Source of the DNA: Pontibacter flavimaris
Lineage (GTDB): Bacteria > Bacteroidota > Bacteroidia > Cytophagales > Hymenobacteraceae
Reading direction: 5' to 3'
DNA length: 64,000 nt
Assembly (NCBI RefSeq): GCF_001907195.1
Contig: NZ_LVWA01000004.1
Location: forward strand, 248,001-312,000
In this document: piece after piece, positions 36,801 to 44,687 of the stretch
How the letters are laid out: each line of letters starts with the position of its first letter
Position numbering within the stretch: the stretch's first letter is position 1
The notes under the pieces: generated by a model
Databases searched by the model: none
The model's input: only the letters and a program-made list of their open reading frames with translations
Told to the model about the DNA's origin: nothing
Made by a program: the position numbers and the translations under genes

Positions 36801-37147
36801 TGGATGGCGTTAAGCAGCTTGTCGCGGATCTCGGGAAAGTAGGCCCCTACCTGCTGTGCCGCCTGCTCATCGGAGAGCACCCGCCGCAGCCGCGCCAGCG
36901 CCGCTGTGGGCAAGGCAATCCAGCGCACAAACACATAAACCACCACCGCCACAAACGAGAACAGCAAAAAGGCGCGCACATACTCCGGAAAGTAGAACAT
37001 GTACTCCAGCAGGCTGTAGACAATGTAAACGGAAAGCAGGAGCCCAACCGCGAATATCCCGCCCCGCAACAGCATGTTGAGGTAGAATTTCTGCTTGAAC
37101 TCCTGCAATTGATGCAGCAACTGATCGAGTGCATCGGTATGTTTCAT
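33836..37147 (-). CDS. DUF4175 family large membrane-anchored coiled-coil protein
   Basis: The 1103-residue protein has two N-terminal membrane helices (about 23-45 and 52-75) and a third near 150-172. An extracytoplasmic beta-rich part follows (about 175-500). A long Q/E/K-rich coiled-coil follows (about 500-1010), with low-complexity runs of Q and M such as QQMEEMKSSMSMSGMQ. The family function is unknown. It may span the periplasm. It appears to head an operon with the RsbW-like ATPase and ybeY. Confidence 0.88.
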   Translation of the reverse strand: MKHTDALDQLLHQLQEFKQKFYLNMLLRGGIFAVGLLLSVYIVYSLLEYMFYFPEYVRAFLLFSFVAVVVYVFVRWIALPTAALARLRRVLSDEQAAQQVGAYFPEIRDKLLNAIQLQQQDRSNELIRASIAQRSQQLLSFKFKEAVSYRENRPLLKYIALPALIAFLIMLVYPAIFVQGTERIIHYKTHYTPQAPFNFVVQNEGLQTFRGEDFILKVGVEGKTVPSEVYINYNGRRQKLSQDPDGSYTYTFKQLQRPLDFQLEGSGFFSDNYTLNLLSRPNLKDFRMLVQYPKYLNRKPEEIQNTGNATVPEGSTITWNFSTSETDSIKLTFEEPVQSITAQKDGSTFAASKDFSQSQNYSISLRNEHSTNKEQISYQITTIPDRNPQISLEQYQDTALYSFMVLGGDVSDDYGLTRLALLYRISNSKNPQAKYKSQALPLNKQQLSQTYYHQWNTAALNLQPGDKLEYFVQVWDNDGIHGPKSARTRTYELKVPDKRELQKELDNNSQSVASQMSKTLERANQLEQELSRSEEKMKTKRDLNWQDKKQLEDLAAKKKQLEQDINSMKELFEELNKKQNMLNEPNKQLAEKAQELQKLMNDLLDPETKKLYEELEKLLQLQQPNDQDLQQLLSKLDNREKNLERELERALELFKQLQFEQKLDNIANKLEEMGEKEEQLAQKTEQKQEENQSLQEQQQELQEEFEDVKEQMEELKDLNKQLDNPNQLNEEQQQQDQQSIEQQMEQSQEQLQKNENKKASESQQKAGQQMKQMAQQMEEMKSSMSMSGMQQNLDNLRDILENLITLSFDQEDLMKQFRSVNQSDPRMVELSQRQLNIRDNAQVIEDSLFALAKKVFQIESFVTREVAAMNQSMDNSVQELRERNLGKATGQQQLAMTSMNNLALMLNDALKQMQQAMQQMQGSMAGKQKGNKPMPGNMGELQQQLNKKIEDLKKGGKSGKALSEELAKLAAEQEALRNALKELEKQGAKPGEKGQNGNLGNISKMMEQSETDLVNKRLTEQTIQRQREILTRLLEAEKSARERELDNKREATTAQEVARNVPPSFERYIKAKEKQTELLKTIPPALSPYYKQKVNEYFQNISK

Positions 37148-37287
37148 GTCTCGCTATTACAAGGTTAAGGCATGGCGGCTATAGTTGTAAGTTAAGCAAA
37201 TCCATCTAACACCTTATACTTCAGGTGGTAAAAAAGTATAAATGCCTATAGTATAACTCTATACCAGCGCGTTTTAGTATGCCTCCC

Positions 37288-38049
37288 CTACTCCAGTTCC
37301 AGCAACACCGGGCAATGGTCCGAGTGGCGGGCTTCGGTAAGTATGGCGGAGCGCTTCAAACGGTCGCGCAGGTTTTCGGTGGCCATGTTATAATCAATAC
37401 GCCAGCCCAGATTTTTGTTGCGTGCGCCGGCGCGGTAACTCCACCAGGTATAGTTGTGGGGCTCCTGGTTAAAGTGGCGGAACGTATCAATAAAGCCGCT
37501 GTCCACGATCTTGCACATCCACTCGCGCTCCTCGGGCAGAAAGCCAGAGCTCTTGGCGTTGGATTTTGGGTTATGGATGTCGATGGGCTTGTGGCAGATG
37601 TTGTAGTCGCCGCTCACCACCAGCCCCGGCAGCGTCTGCTTCAGGTCGCCCACGTAGCCGTGGAAATCATCCATCCACTGGAACTTGAACTTCTGGCGCT
37701 CCTCCCCGCTGGACCCGGAAGGCATGTATACGCTCATCACCGACACATCGCCGTAGTCAGCGCGCAAAACACGGCCCTCGAAATCGTAGCAGTCTATGCC
37801 GCAGCCCACCTCCACGTGCTGCGGTTTTTCCTTAGAAAGGATGGCCACGCCGCTGTAGCCCTTCTTTACGGCCGGATGCAGGTACACATGGTAGCCCATA
37901 TCCTCAAACAAGGCCTTGTCGAATTTGGATTCATCGGCCTTGATCTCCTGCAGGCACAGCACATCGGGGTTGGCGGCTTTCAGCCAGTCACCGAAGCCTT
38001 TGGTAACAGCGGCACGGATGCCGTTCACGTTATAGGTAATAATTCTCAT
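37288..38049 (-). CDS. xth: Exodeoxyribonuclease III
   Basis: The 253-residue enzyme belongs to the exonuclease-endonuclease-phosphatase fold. It has YNVNGIRAAVTKGF at the start, LCLQEIKADESKF (metal-binding Glu), GYSGVAILSK, SGDYNICHKPIDIHNPK and the C-terminal SDHCPVLLEL with the catalytic Asp-His. It removes abasic sites and 3' blocks in base-excision repair. It is a monocistronic gene. Confidence 0.95.
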   Translation of the reverse strand: MRIITYNVNGIRAAVTKGFGDWLKAANPDVLCLQEIKADESKFDKALFEDMGYHVYLHPAVKKGYSGVAILSKEKPQHVEVGCGIDCYDFEGRVLRADYGDVSVMSVYMPSGSSGEERQKFKFQWMDDFHGYVGDLKQTLPGLVVSGDYNICHKPIDIHNPKSNAKSSGFLPEEREWMCKIVDSGFIDTFRHFNQEPHNYTWWSYRAGARNKNLGWRIDYNMATENLRDRLKRSAILTEARHSDHCPVLLELE

Positions 38050-38241
38050 GGGTGAAATTTTTGCGACACACGCAGCCCGTATCAGGTGGCACGATTTGTC
38101 TTCTTTCCACTATCACTGGGAAGTAGAAAGAGTGAAGCTACAAGTATAAGTTTGAGGATTTTATACTTCTGCATAAGCTTATACTTTGAGTTTATACTTT
38201 GATGGAAGTCGTGCTACGTGATACGAAATACGTGCTACGCT

Positions 38242-38601
38242 TTAGGGTTTCCGGATTTCGTCGGCATGGTTAAAGTACTCGATCACGTGCCATTTCAGCA
38301 TCTTCTCCTGCTCCTTCAGGTTGGCGAAAGGAAGGGACTTTACCGCCTTGAAGTGCGGCCAGCCCTCCTCGTCGCGGCCGGTGAACTCGTAGTAGCCCGA
38401 CTCGGCGAAGACGCGGCAGGTGGCGATGTGCATCAAGTCCTGCTTCTCCTCCTTGGTAAACTCCCGGATGCCCATGCCCAGTTCCTGTATCCCGATCAGG
38501 AACAGGATGGCGTTCATGTCCGGCTTCTTGCCGAAGCGCTTCATCATATTGGCCCGCAACTGTGTCCAGTTATGTTCCAGGTTATCGCTATCGTATATCA
38601 T
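38242..38601 (-). CDS. Conserved hypothetical of Bacteroidota
   Basis: The 119-residue soluble protein from the ATG at 38601 starts MIYDSDNLEHNWTQLRANMMKRFG. It contains NAILFLIGIQELGMGIREFTKEEKQDLMHIATC and ends in an aromatic-rich region (YYEFTGRDEEGWPHF). A longer ORF to 38670 adds a basic stretch without support. I recognise the type as a widespread Bacteroidota hypothetical without known function. It lies just downstream of the AhpD-like gene on the same strand. Confidence 0.72.
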   Translation of the reverse strand: MIYDSDNLEHNWTQLRANMMKRFGKKPDMNAILFLIGIQELGMGIREFTKEEKQDLMHIATCRVFAESGYYEFTGRDEEGWPHFKAVKSLPFANLKEQEKMLKWHVIEYFNHADEIRKP

Positions 38602-38684
38602 TTGATTGTTAAATCGTTGGGTTGTTAAAATGTTGATCCGCATAAAGTATAAACGATCAACAATTAACAAGCATCAATAAATTC

Positions 38685-39038
38685 TTACTCGGCCGAGCCT
38701 CTTGCTTTCAGCTCCTCCCAATACTCCACTGCCCGGCGGAAGTGCGGGATCACGATGGAGCCGCCCACCAGGTTGGCGATGGAGAATACTTCCATGATCT
38801 CCTCATCGGTCAGGCCTTCCTCGTAGCACTTGCCCACGTGGTACTTGATGCAGTCGTCGCAGCGCAGCACCATGGAGGCCACCAGGCCCAGCATTTCCTT
38901 CGTTTTCACGTCCAGGGCGCCGGCCGCGTAGGTGTTGGTGTCGAGGTTAAAGAAACGCTTGATCACCTTATTGTCGTATGACATGATGCGCTCGTTCATG
39001 CGCGTGCGGTAGTCGTTGAATTCTTCTACTAAGCTCAT
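38685..39038 (-). CDS. Carboxymuconolactone decarboxylase/AhpD-like protein
   Basis: The 117-residue helical protein has the redox CxxC motif and nearby His in RCDDCIKYHVGKCYEEG (about 59-75), which define the AhpD-like branch of the CMD family. The AhpD branch serves as a peroxidase reductant. The true muconolactone decarboxylases lack the CxxC, so an antioxidant function is preferred. It is followed on the same strand by the small hypothetical gene. Confidence 0.9.
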   Translation of the reverse strand: MSLVEEFNDYRTRMNERIMSYDNKVIKRFFNLDTNTYAAGALDVKTKEMLGLVASMVLRCDDCIKYHVGKCYEEGLTDEEIMEVFSIANLVGGSIVIPHFRRAVEYWEELKARGSAE

Positions 39039-39133
39039 TGTTAGGTTGTTCTTTGTTAGGATGACTTTGTAATAAGTCCAAGTATAAAGTTACGGCAAAA
39101 TCATCAGAATACCTTAAACCATCATGCCAGCCC

Positions 39134-39820
39134 ATGTTCGAAGACCTGCTGAGCCTGCTTTTTCCGGAAACCTGCTACGCCTGCAGCGGCTCTTTGGCGC
39201 GCGGCGAAAAGTATATCTGCACCAACTGCAGCGTAAAACTACCCTATACCGATTTCCACGTGCACGGGGCCACCGAGCTGAACCCGCTGCAGCGCAGGTT
39301 CTGGGGCAAGGTGCCGGTGCGGTTCGCATTCTCCTATCTATACTTTATGCCCAAGGGGCGTGTGCAGCGGCTGTTGCACCAGCTAAAGTATAAAGGCGCC
39401 AAAGAACTGGGCGAGCACCTGGGGCAGCGCTACGGCTCCCTCCTCTCCGATTACCACTACAGCAGCCAGTTCGATGTAATCGTGCCGGTGCCCCTGCACA
39501 AGTATAAGCTGCGCCGCCGGGGCTACAACCAGGCCGAGAGTTTCGCCAGGGGGCTGTCCCAAAGTATGAAACTACCCTACAGCGGCCAGGCCATACGTCG
39601 TAACACCCACACCGGCACCCAGACCCGCAAGAGCCGCCTCGACCGCTGGCAAAACGTGGAGCAGGTGTTTGAGGTGGCCAGTCCGGAGCAGGTGCAGGGC
39701 AGGCGCATCCTGCTGGTGGACGATGTGCTGACCACGGGCGCTACCCTGGAAGCCTGTGCCCGCGCCCTGCTGGCAGCGGGTGCGGAGGAGGTGAGCATCG
39801 CCACCATTGCGGCGGCCTAG
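39134..39820 (+). CDS. ComF-family phosphoribosyltransferase-like protein
   Basis: The 228-residue protein begins with a zinc-finger of CYACS...CTNCS (about 14-37). It then has the ComF core VIVPVPLHKYKLRRRGYNQAE and the PRPP-binding loop LLVDDVLTTGATLEACARAL (about 193-212). In naturally competent bacteria ComF helps bring in single-stranded DNA. In many non-competent bacteria it is still present with an unclear role. Five copies of AAGTATA/TATACTT or AAGTATG occur within the gene itself. Confidence 0.92.
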   Translation: MFEDLLSLLFPETCYACSGSLARGEKYICTNCSVKLPYTDFHVHGATELNPLQRRFWGKVPVRFAFSYLYFMPKGRVQRLLHQLKYKGAKELGEHLGQRYGSLLSDYHYSSQFDVIVPVPLHKYKLRRRGYNQAESFARGLSQSMKLPYSGQAIRRNTHTGTQTRKSRLDRWQNVEQVFEVASPEQVQGRRILLVDDVLTTGATLEACARALLAAGAEEVSIATIAAA

Positions 39821-39958
39821 GTAAGGTTTATACTTTTTGGCGATACAGCCGGCCACTCTTGCAGAAGATTTTCGCCATGCCTCCGCTTTTTTCCGTAGTT
39901 CAAGTTAATTGCTTTTGCCGCCCCCAGGCGGCAGGCTGATAAATCAAGAAAGTATACT

Positions 39959-41479
39959 ATGATGCATAACAACGAGGAAAAGGATATTATAGGGCCCGAT
40001 GTGGTACTGATAGGCGCGGGGATCATGAGCGCCACGCTGGGCATGATGCTGAAGGAACTGAACCCGGACCTGAAAATTGAAGTGCTGGAAAGACTGGACA
40101 TGGCCGCCGCCGAGAGCTCGGATGCCTGGAACAACGCCGGCACCGGCCACTCCGCCTTCTGCGAACTGAACTATACCCCTGAGCAACCCGACGGCTCCAT
40201 CGACATCTCCAAAGCCATTCGCATTGCCGAGTCGTTCGAGATATCGAAGCAGTTCTGGGCTTACCTCATCAAGAACAGGATCATCGAGCTGCCTACCTCC
40301 TTTATCCGGAACATACCGCACATCAGCTTTGTGTGGGGCCACGACAATGTGAACTTCCTGCGGAAGCGCTACGAGGCGATGGTGCAGTGCCACCTGTTTA
40401 AAGGCATGGTTTATACTGAGGACCACAGGGAGTTAAAAGAGTGGATACCGCTGGTGATGAATGGCCGTGACAGCAGCGAGCCTGTGGCTGCCACGCGTAT
40501 GGACCTGGGCACAGACGTGAACTTCGGGGCGCTCACGCGGAGTATGTTCAGGTACTTGCAGGAGGAGAACAACGTGATCACGCACTTCACCCATGAGGTG
40601 CGGAAACTGCGGCAGGTGGAGGACGGCCGCTGGCGCATCACGGTAAAGAACCTGAAGACCGGCGAGAAGCGCAAGATCTACTCCCGCTACGTGTTTATTG
40701 GTGCCGGCGGGGGCGCGTTGCCGCTGCTGGAGAAATCGGATATCCCCGAGGGCAAGGGCTACGGCGGTTTCCCGGTGAGCGGGCAGTGGCTCAGGTGCAC
40801 GAACCGCGACGTAATTGAGCAGCACGAGGCGAAAGTATACGGGAAGGCCGCTGTGGGCTCGCCACCCATGTCAGTGCCGCACCTGGACACGCGCTACATC
40901 AACGGCAAGCGCGAGCTGCTGTTCGGCCCTTATGCGGGCTTCTCCACTAAGTTCCTGAAAAAAGGCTCTTTCCTGGATCTGCCCCGTTCAATCAAGGCTG
41001 GTAACCTGCGCCCCATGCTGTCGGCCGGCATCCGGAACATGGACCTGACCCGCTACCTGATAGACCAGGTGCGGCAGACGCCGGATGAGCGGGTGGAGGC
41101 CCTGAAGGATTACTTCCCTAACGCCAGGCCCGAGGACTGGGAACTGGCGGTAGCCGGCCAGCGGGTGCAGATCATCAAAAAAGACCCTGATAAAGGAGGT
41201 GTGCTGGAGTTTGGAACAGAGATAGTGAGTGGTGCCAATTGTACCCTGGCCGCGCTGCTCGGCGCCTCTCCGGGTGCCTCCACGGCGGTGTCTATTATGC
41301 TGGGGCTGCTGGAGCGCTGCTTTATGCACCGCATCAACACCGACGAGTGGCAGGAAAAACTGAAAGAGATGATTCCCTCCTACGGGCAATCCCTGAGCGG
41401 TAACCCGGCCCTGCTGGACCAGGTGAGAAACTACACCAGCGAGGTGCTGGGGCTGGTGCCGGCGGTGGAGAAGAAGTAG
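39959..41479 (+). CDS. mqo: Malate:quinone oxidoreductase
   Basis: The 506-residue flavoenzyme has the N-terminal FAD-binding motif VLIGAGIMSATLGMML, the family block NNAGTGHSAFCELNYTPE and a C-terminal region with FGTEIVSGANCTLAALLGASPGAST. It oxidises malate to oxaloacetate and passes electrons to menaquinone. FumC, which supplies malate, is also encoded in this window. A second ATG at 39962 is equally possible as start, and an AAGTATA motif lies at the start codon. Confidence 0.95.
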   Translation: MMHNNEEKDIIGPDVVLIGAGIMSATLGMMLKELNPDLKIEVLERLDMAAAESSDAWNNAGTGHSAFCELNYTPEQPDGSIDISKAIRIAESFEISKQFWAYLIKNRIIELPTSFIRNIPHISFVWGHDNVNFLRKRYEAMVQCHLFKGMVYTEDHRELKEWIPLVMNGRDSSEPVAATRMDLGTDVNFGALTRSMFRYLQEENNVITHFTHEVRKLRQVEDGRWRITVKNLKTGEKRKIYSRYVFIGAGGGALPLLEKSDIPEGKGYGGFPVSGQWLRCTNRDVIEQHEAKVYGKAAVGSPPMSVPHLDTRYINGKRELLFGPYAGFSTKFLKKGSFLDLPRSIKAGNLRPMLSAGIRNMDLTRYLIDQVRQTPDERVEALKDYFPNARPEDWELAVAGQRVQIIKKDPDKGGVLEFGTEIVSGANCTLAALLGASPGASTAVSIMLGLLERCFMHRINTDEWQEKLKEMIPSYGQSLSGNPALLDQVRNYTSEVLGLVPAVEKK

Positions 41480-41688
41480 AACACCCAACAAAGTATAATC
41501 CTGGCGGGAGATAAAGTATAGCTATCTCCGCTAGGGCTTCTAAGCATGGCATTCGCTTAGCAAGGCTCCACCCACGTGCTCGCGGGGGCAAGCCACATCA
41601 GGATAAAGTATGAGCAGCGGCCAGTTCCTCCCGGGCACTTTATACTTTCAGCGTCTTTTGCCTGATGCTCTTTTGTCCGTGCCTTTCC

Positions 41689-42165
41689 CTAACTACTCGT
41701 CTGCTCGCGGTGCACGTCAGACAGGGAGGGCTCGGCAAACTCTATTTCCTCACCGGCCTCCAGGTCGTCCAGTAGCTCTTTCACCACGGCGTAGTTGATG
41801 GTCAGGGGCACCTCCAGCACAAAGAAATCCGCATTCACCTCCACCGACACGCAGCCAAGCTGGGCAAACTTCTTCCGGATCTCCAGCAGCGGCGTGTGCT
41901 CGTTCTGGCGGATAACCTGTATCGTGGAGTTGCCTGATGGCGTTACCGTTTCCTGGTAGAGCAGCCCCTCCTCCATCGAGTCATACTTGGCGCGCACGAT
42001 ATCTTCGGTGGCAATAAGCGGCACATAGTAGGGGATGCTGTCGATTTTGTAGAGGCCCTGTGCGGCGTCCACCTCCTGTGCCCAGAGCGTCTCTACCATC
42101 TCGCGCTCAAACACATCGCTGTAGAAACGGAAAATGATCTGGTGGCCTTGCTTGTTCTCGCTCAT
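41689..42165 (-). CDS. DUF4265 domain protein
   Basis: The 158-residue soluble protein matches the DUF4265 pattern: MVETLWAQEVDAAQGLYKIDSIPYYVPLIATEDIVRAKYD at the start and a C-terminal beta-alpha region ending VPLTINYAVVKELLDDLEAG. The family has no established function. It lies downstream of gldJ on the same strand, separated by a terminator. Confidence 0.78.
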   Translation of the reverse strand: MSENKQGHQIIFRFYSDVFEREMVETLWAQEVDAAQGLYKIDSIPYYVPLIATEDIVRAKYDSMEEGLLYQETVTPSGNSTIQVIRQNEHTPLLEIRKKFAQLGCVSVEVNADFFVLEVPLTINYAVVKELLDDLEAGEEIEFAEPSLSDVHREQTSS

Positions 42166-42182
42166 GAAAAAAGTATAAAAGT

Positions 42183-42213
42183 AAAAAGCCCGAAGCGTGA
42201 GCCCGGGCTTTTT
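42183..42213 (-). terminator. Terminator after gldJ
   Basis: Arms AAAAAGCCC and GGGCTTTTT lie about 20 bases past the gldJ stop. T-runs in both arms allow function in either direction. Confidence 0.85.
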
Positions 42214-42233
42214 ATATGAATGTGATGTTTGTC

Positions 42234-43460
42234 TTACTTGTTAGAGCCAGCGTTGATCATGGCGCAACGGAAGCCGATCGTGGCTGTTGAGGAGTCCTGC
42301 GACATGAAGCGGCGGGTACCCGGTGACAGCCAGTAAGCTACGTCTTTCCAGGAGCCTCCCTTATAAACGCGAACCTCATCGCTCACCAGGGAGTGGTATC
42401 CTTCGCTGGAGTCATAGTTAGTGGACTCATCCAGGAAACCATCGCGACGGAACGGGTTCAGGTCTTCCACATCCTGAAAAGAAAGCGGGCGGTACACGTC
42501 CTGTACCCACTCGTTCACGTTGCCAGCCATGTTGTACAGGCCGAAATCGTTTGGAGGGTATGCATAGATGTAGTCCGTGATCATGGCACCGTCGTTCAGG
42601 GAGCCAGCGATACCGGCGTAGTCACCACGGCCGCGCTTAAAGTTGGCCAGGAACTTACCCATCTGCTTGCCATAAGGGTTACGTACCTGGTGGCCGTCCC
42701 ATGGGTACATGCGGCGGTTGTTCTGGTTTTCATCTTCGGTATACTGCGTGCCGATCATGGCCTGAGCAGCATACTCCCACTCAGCCTCCGTTGGGAGACG
42801 GTAGTTCGGCAGCACATAGCCAGACTCGATAGACGGTCTCTCGCCCTCTGTCGTTTCGTCGCTGCCTCCGCGGCCAAAAAGGCCTCTTCTGCCACCGCCG
42901 CTAGCCTGCTGGGCAAGTATGTTGTTTACTTTGTTGGTGCGCCATACGGTAAAGTCGTTAGCCTGCAGCCAGCTTACCCCCACCACCGGGAAGAAGCGGA
43001 AACCAGGGTAACGCAGGTAGTACGTCACGTATGGGTCGTTAAAGGAAAGTTGCTGAGACCATACCGTCGTGTCAGGCAGGGCCGCCTCGTACACTTCGGG
43101 CAGTGAGTCGCGCTTCAGGTCGTGCAGGTACTCCAGCCAGTGGATGTTGGCCACCTCTGTTTCGTCCATATAGAAAGAGGCCACGGTCACGGTACGCTCG
43201 ATGTTGTCGCGTGTCATGGCGATATCCTCTTCCATAGAGCCAAGCACGGTGCGGCCACCCTCTATAAAGATCAGGCCCGGGCCCTGTGGGAACTCAGCGT
43301 AGTCGGCAACATCAAAAGCATCTTCATCTTCGCCATACTCAGCGCCAGTGGCAGAGCTGTAAGCACCTGGGTCAGTGCTGGTTGGCTGGCCGCCTTTGGA
43401 GCAAGCCGTTAACAGGAACCCTCCTAACACTGCAGCCGATAAATACTTGATTAACTTCAT
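42234..43460 (-). CDS. gldJ: GldJ-like gliding motility / T9SS lipoprotein (SUMF1 fold)
   Basis: The product from the ATG at 43460 is 408 residues, with a lipobox at Cys20 (LLTAC). The rest is a formylglycine-generating-enzyme-like (SUMF1) domain: VASFYMDETEVANIHWLEYL, VVGVSWLQANDFTVWRTNKVN, YRLPTEAEWEYAA, YNMAGNVNEWVQDVYRP and VYKGGSWKD. FYMDETEV followed by ALPDTTVW fits GldJ better than GldK. GldJ is required for gliding and stabilises other Gld proteins. Porin-like porP/sprF lies 64 bases upstream on the same strand. No AAGTATA copies lie in either gene. Confidence 0.85.
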   Translation of the reverse strand: MKLIKYLSAAVLGGFLLTACSKGGQPTSTDPGAYSSATGAEYGEDEDAFDVADYAEFPQGPGLIFIEGGRTVLGSMEEDIAMTRDNIERTVTVASFYMDETEVANIHWLEYLHDLKRDSLPEVYEAALPDTTVWSQQLSFNDPYVTYYLRYPGFRFFPVVGVSWLQANDFTVWRTNKVNNILAQQASGGGRRGLFGRGGSDETTEGERPSIESGYVLPNYRLPTEAEWEYAAQAMIGTQYTEDENQNNRRMYPWDGHQVRNPYGKQMGKFLANFKRGRGDYAGIAGSLNDGAMITDYIYAYPPNDFGLYNMAGNVNEWVQDVYRPLSFQDVEDLNPFRRDGFLDESTNYDSSEGYHSLVSDEVRVYKGGSWKDVAYWLSPGTRRFMSQDSSTATIGFRCAMINAGSNK

Positions 43461-43523
43461 AAAATAGTACCTAATTAAGATAAGGTTCTTGTAACGTAAA
43501 TTAATGTGCAATTATAAATAATA

Positions 43524-44543
43524 TTAGAATGCCGGGCAAACAATGCTTCTGTTAATTTTACTCTTTAAGCGGCTTCTAAACAAATTGTTAATATCGGCAC
43601 GTTCAAAAACAAGCGAAACCTCGTTGGTGCCGCCTACTTCCCTGCTCATTCCCCGCAGGCCCACATCGTGGCTGAAGCCTACCCGGAGCTGCTTCAGCTG
43701 AAGCCCCGCAATTACGGACAAGGATTGGTCCTGGTTAGTTCCACCAACCACGGGTACTCCTTTGTATATTATCCCTAACGTCAGGGGCGTGTATTTAGTA
43801 TAGAGGCCTATATCTAATCTTTTAGAACTTTGCTGATGTATAAATGTGGCCGCCGGCGTAAAGCTTAGTTCAAATAGCTGGCCCTGGTCCTCATAAGACC
43901 TGGCGTAAAATTTGTAGCCGGCCACGGCCGTGAAGCGCAGCGGCAATTCGGTTTCCCGGCTCAACTCATAGGTTGGCCGGTTGAGGTGAGCCGCCGTCAG
44001 CCCCACCCAGGCCTGCTCCGAGTAGAACAGGCCGCCCACGGTAAAGTCAAGGTAAGTGTTTGGGCTGAACTCCATTACCTCTGCCGACCTTACCGCCATC
44101 ATGCCGTTGTCGGATAGCTGATCCCCGAAAACAAGGTTGCCGTAATCCAGATTGAGGCGGGCCATACTTGCCTGAAGCCCCGCTGAGAAAGCCCAGCTAT
44201 CATTAATGGAAGTATGATAGGCGTAGCCCAGCCCGGCCTGCAGTTTCTTCAGGCCGCCCACGCCGGCGCGGTCCTGCAACAAAAGCAGGCTAATTGCACT
44301 TTTCGAATCAGGGATGCGCAGGTCGGCGGCCAGTGCGTTGGTAATAAAGGAGCCATTGAGCGAGGGCCACTGCTTGCGGTGCGAGAGCCCCACGCTCCAG
44401 CTGTGGCCGAGGCCGGCAAAGGCGGGGTTCAGGTACAGGCGGTTGGCGTACTGCTGCGTGTGCTGCACATCCTGGGCCACGGCAAGGGCGGCGCACAGGC
44501 AGGCCGTGCATAGCAGCAATATCTTCTTTAAACCTGAACCCAT
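43524..44543 (-). CDS. PorP/SprF-family type IX secretion membrane protein
   Basis: The 339-residue product has a signal peptide (about 1-23, ending AVAQ). An outer-membrane beta-barrel pattern follows, opening with the family motif HTQQYANRLYLNPAFAGLG. Later strands such as LRVGFSHDVGLRGMSREVGGTNEVSLVF are near the end. SprF-type proteins help secrete or anchor adhesins by the type IX system. It precedes gldJ with a 63-base gap, suggesting one transcript. The ORF continues to a TTG at 44552, but the ATG at 44543 is preferred. Confidence 0.9.
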   Translation of the reverse strand: MGSGLKKILLLCTACLCAALAVAQDVQHTQQYANRLYLNPAFAGLGHSWSVGLSHRKQWPSLNGSFITNALAADLRIPDSKSAISLLLLQDRAGVGGLKKLQAGLGYAYHTSINDSWAFSAGLQASMARLNLDYGNLVFGDQLSDNGMMAVRSAEVMEFSPNTYLDFTVGGLFYSEQAWVGLTAAHLNRPTYELSRETELPLRFTAVAGYKFYARSYEDQGQLFELSFTPAATFIHQQSSKRLDIGLYTKYTPLTLGIIYKGVPVVGGTNQDQSLSVIAGLQLKQLRVGFSHDVGLRGMSREVGGTNEVSLVFERADINNLFRSRLKSKINRSIVCPAF

Positions 44544-44687
44544 ACGTTGCAATTTAATCCAAAAGCTACTCTTTAGCTGGTTGCGCGAGGTCCTGTCGCA
44601 AATCCAAAGTATAAAGTAGCACGATTTTAGCTATAATTTCTATAGTTTAGCTTTTACATCCGTAATACACCAAAACTACTACAACTC

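Noticed and set aside
41505..41535. Imperfect hairpin GGCGGGAGATA/TATCTCCGC after mqo
   Set aside because: No T-run follows, so it was not called a terminator; it may be a single palindromic repeat.
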